A DNA stretch of 64,000 bases from Pseudomonas lutea (lineage in GTDB: Bacteria > Pseudomonadota > Gammaproteobacteria > Pseudomonadales > Pseudomonadaceae). The notes under the pieces were generated by a model. That model had not been told where the DNA came from. It saw only the letters and a list, made by a program, of their open reading frames with translations, and searched no databases. The DNA lies in assembly GCF_000759445.1 (NCBI RefSeq), contig NZ_JRMB01000001.1:1488001-1552000 (forward strand), in the 5' to 3' direction. The number at the start of each line of letters is the position of its first letter. Position 1 is the first letter of the stretch. Shown here piece by piece: positions 61,409-64,000 of the stretch. Made by a program: the position numbers and the translations under genes.

Positions 61409-64000
61409 TCAGGCGTTCGTTGCAACGGGCGCCTTGATTGCGCCAAATTTTCCACAGCGGCCCAATGCCTTCGCCACCCGCGACGCGATATCGCTACGGG
61501 TGAAGGGTTTTGCAACTACATCAAAACCGCCGATATGCGTCGAAGCCTCGTTGGTGTAACCGGTGATGATCAGCACCGGTAGCTCCGGAATCCGCACTCG
61601 CAAGCTTTCCGCCAGTTGGGTGCCGTTCTTTTCTGCCATCAGCTGGTCGGTGATCAGAATGTCAGGCCGCAACCCGGTCTCGACCAGGTGTTCGGCTGCC
61701 GACGGAGACTCGGCTTCAGTCACCCGATACCCCAGGTCGCGCAGTTGCAGGGCGACGGTGTACCGCACCAGGTCCTCGTCATCCACCATCAGCACGTGAA
61801 AGGGATGGACCGCCGCAGACTCTTGCTCTTCCTGCCCGTCATCGGCGTGCTGGACGTCTGCGCAGGAGACCGGCAGCCAGAGGTCGACGCGGGTACCCTC
61901 CCCCGGCACCGACTGGATGCCGAAACCTCCCCCGGACTGCAGCGCCAACCCCTGAACCATCGACAGTCCCAGCCCGGTGCCCTTGCCCACGCCTTTGGTG
62001 GAATAAAACGGCTCGACACAACGCTGTAACACCTCGTTGCTCATGCCGCTGCCGTTGTCACTCACGGTCAATTTGACGTATTGCCCTTGCGCCGGCGTCT
62101 GGCCGAGACCCGGGCTGTCGGAAACGACGTCCACACGCGCGCTGATCTTCAAAAAGCCGTGTTCCGGGATGGCGTCGCGGGCGTTGACGGCCAGATTGAG
62201 AATGCCCAACTCCAGCTGGTGCGGGTCGATGAGGATATTCGGCAAGCCGGCCGGGATGTCGACGATCACCTCGATCGTCGGTCCCAGGGATCGCTGGATC
62301 AGGTCGCGCATGTCAGTCACGAGTGCATCGACAGCCACTACCTGCGGCTTGAGCGTCTGGCGCCTTGCGAAGGTCAGCAGCCGGCCCACCAGAATGCGCG
62401 CGCGATCGGCAGCTTGCAGCGCCGCATCTATAAGACGATGGGAGCGGTCATTGGCGGCAGGCTGGCGACGAAGCAGTTCCAGTGACGTCATGATCGGCGT
62501 CAGCAGGTTGTTGAAGTCATGGGCAATGCCGCCACCCAGTTGGCCGACCATTTCGATCTTGCGAGACTCGTGCAGCAGGGCAATGGCCGCCTCGCGCTCG
62601 GCCACCATGGTTGCGACCCGCTGCTCAAGGCCTTCGTTGAGCTCTATCAACTGATGCTCGGCACCCACGCGTGCGGTGATGTCGACACAGACAAACAGCA
62701 GGCCGCTGAGCTCGTGCCCCTCGTCCAGCAGCGGCGTCACATGTGTTTGCAACCACACGACAGAACCATCTGCGCGTACATGGTGCTGGGTCAGTTCAAA
62801 GGGTGTGTCTGCGCTCAGAAAGCGTTCGTGAAAAAGGGGTTGAACGTTTGCGGTGCAGTCTTTATGCACGTCGAGCATCGAATGCCCGGCAATGGCTTCG
62901 CGGGGCAGCGCCAGGATTTCGCAGTATCGGTCGTTGACTTGTCGAAAGACCCCTTCGTGATCACAGAGCGCAATCCCCGCACCCGCTTGTTCGAACATCC
63001 CGGCTAGTTGCGCTGAACTCGCGTGCAACGCCGACTCGGCTCGGGTGTGATTGATCCACAGCCAACCGAGCTTCGCCGCTTCCTCGATAAGGTGAATGTC
63101 GTGCCGACTGAAGACCCGATCGCCATCGAACTCCATCGTAAAAACGCCAGCCAGGGTGTCATGGCGCATCAGCGGCACATGCACCGATGAGCGCGCCATC
63201 CCCTTGGCCAGACCACCCAGCGCGTCTTGAGGGGCGTTATCCACGTCAGCCGTTGCGCTGTACTGAACAGTCATGCCCTGGCGCAGTGCACGGCAGGTCT
63301 GGTCGCTGAAGGAAACGAGAGCGGGGTCGTTGCGGATATCACCTGCGCGGTATTCCCGGCTGACCCGGAAACCACCGGACTCCTCGTCCGCCTCCGCCAG
63401 ATTCACGCGAGCGGCATGTAACTCGCTGCCGACCCGGCTGATGACATCGACTTCGATCTGCTCGGGGTCGCGGATCGACGGGAAGGCCTGGCCCAACTCA
63501 AGCAGCAATGCTTGTCGACGTTCGAACTGAACGCGGTCAGTGGTCTCGGTCACGATGCACAGCACACCGCCCACCGAGCCATCCCCCTGATACACCGCCG
63601 AGTAGGAAACGTCGAAGTAGACCGTTTCACCGTAACCGTGCCTTTCGATATAGAACGGACGGTCTTTGGCGGCAAAGGTCTCGCCGGTCTCACGGACGCC
63701 GCGCAACAGAGGCTCGAGGTCATCCCAGAGTTCACGCCAGTTTTCGATGGCAGGTCGGGCAAGCGCGCGGGGATGTTTTTCACCGATGCTGGGCGCATAG
63801 GCGTCGTTGTACAGCGCTATGTAATCGGGCCCCCAAAAGAGCACGATTTGCGCCTGAACCGGCAGTACCGTGCTCATCAGAGCCTTGAGACTGTCCGGCC
63901 ATGTTACAGGCGCACCCAGAGGCGAGCTTTCAATCAGGGGGGACCGAAGCAGATCACCGACCGCACCGCCGTTGGCAAGAAAACGCAGAGGCGCTGCGCT
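61409..64000 (-). CDS. Hybrid sensor histidine kinase, runs off the right edge
   Basis: At least 863 residues; the frame is open to 64000, where the start lies outside. In order: PAS-like domain (FWGPDYIALYNDAYAPSIGE), GAF-like domain, second PAS (FEQAGAGIALCDHEGVFRQV), HisKA with phospho-His in GGIAHDFNNLL, HATPase (NLAVNARDAIPE, GTGLGLSMVQG) and a C-terminal receiver (VDDED, ITDQLM with phospho-Asp, AKPF). No membrane segment in the visible part, so probably cytoplasmic sensing. Confidence 0.92.
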   Translation of the reverse strand, partial: SAAPLRFLANGGAVGDLLRSPLIESSPLGAPVTWPDSLKALMSTVLPVQAQIVLFWGPDYIALYNDAYAPSIGEKHPRALARPAIENWRELWDDLEPLLRGVRETGETFAAKDRPFYIERHGYGETVYFDVSYSAVYQGDGSVGGVLCIVTETTDRVQFERRQALLLELGQAFPSIRDPEQIEVDVISRVGSELHAARVNLAEADEESGGFRVSREYRAGDIRNDPALVSFSDQTCRALRQGMTVQYSATADVDNAPQDALGGLAKGMARSSVHVPLMRHDTLAGVFTMEFDGDRVFSRHDIHLIEEAAKLGWLWINHTRAESALHASSAQLAGMFEQAGAGIALCDHEGVFRQVNDRYCEILALPREAIAGHSMLDVHKDCTANVQPLFHERFLSADTPFELTQHHVRADGSVVWLQTHVTPLLDEGHELSGLLFVCVDITARVGAEHQLIELNEGLEQRVATMVAEREAAIALLHESRKIEMVGQLGGGIAHDFNNLLTPIMTSLELLRRQPAANDRSHRLIDAALQAADRARILVGRLLTFARRQTLKPQVVAVDALVTDMRDLIQRSLGPTIEVIVDIPAGLPNILIDPHQLELGILNLAVNARDAIPEHGFLKISARVDVVSDSPGLGQTPAQGQYVKLTVSDNGSGMSNEVLQRCVEPFYSTKGVGKGTGLGLSMVQGLALQSGGGFGIQSVPGEGTRVDLWLPVSCADVQHADDGQEEQESAAVHPFHVLMVDDEDLVRYTVALQLRDLGYRVTEAESPSAAEHLVETGLRPDILITDQLMAEKNGTQLAESLRVRIPELPVLIITGYTNEASTHIGGFDVVAKPFTRSDIASRVAKALGRCGKFGAIKAPVATNA

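Overview
The window reads as a Pseudomonas chromosome carrying one nearly complete, lambdoid-organised siphophage-type prophage. The genus is inferred from the host genes right of 43 kb (merR-ihfA-pheT-pheS-rplT-rpmI-infC-thrS, a DUF1652 protein, an InaA-type kinase, a seven-gene ribose/nucleoside locus). A P. syringae-group species seems likely, but this is a reading by eye, not a database match.

Layout. 1-3.5 kb: sparse region with a frame leaving the left edge, one small hypothetical gene and a 673-residue polytopic membrane protein, possibly a surface-glycan moron. 3.6-25.5 kb (minus strand): late operon, read from right to left as lysis (holin-like genes, Rz with embedded Rz1), a 42-residue gene, HNH nuclease, terminase small and large subunits, portal, ClpP-like protease, HK97-type capsid, connectors, tail terminator, tail tube, G/GT chaperones with an A AAA AAG slippery site, a 2079-residue tape measure protein, one tail-tip protein, fibre, fibre chaperone, endolysin and an SGNH hydrolase. 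25.6-32.3 kb (minus): late-regulator candidate with its own promoter and terminator, a chain of genes coupled by overlapping start and stop codons (including a second tyrosine recombinase), O- and P-like replication genes with iterons inside O, an antirepressor, CII-like and Cro-like genes.

32.3-34.8 kb is the immunity region: a CI-type repressor (plus strand), two downstream genes in the position of lambda rexA/rexB, and six copies of a 17-bp operator (TTTAGC-N5-GCTAAA) in two clusters. Each cluster overlaps a promoter of the same geometry: P_R toward cro and P_L toward int. A DUF1654-type gene with a LexA box sits between them. 34.8-42.9 kb is the P_L operon, with a structured leader, an early intrinsic terminator, small genes of unknown function, opposite-strand morons, an excisionase-like gene and the integrase. 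The integrase abuts tRNA-Pro(GGG), the likely attachment site. No second copy of the tRNA 3' end was seen in the first 3.6 kb, so the far end of the element may lie outside the window.

How it works together: CI bound at both operator clusters would silence P_R and P_L. SOS could relieve this by CI self-cleavage and possibly through the LexA-controlled gene. P_R then expresses Cro, CII-like protein, antirepressor, replication genes and the late regulator, which would let transcription pass the terminator at 25.55 kb and three more terminators inside the late operon. On the host side, the periplasmic nucleoside hydrolase can release ribose for RbsB-RbsAC import and RbsD/RbsK processing under RbsR, whose likely operator is a perfect 14-bp palindrome upstream of rbsB.
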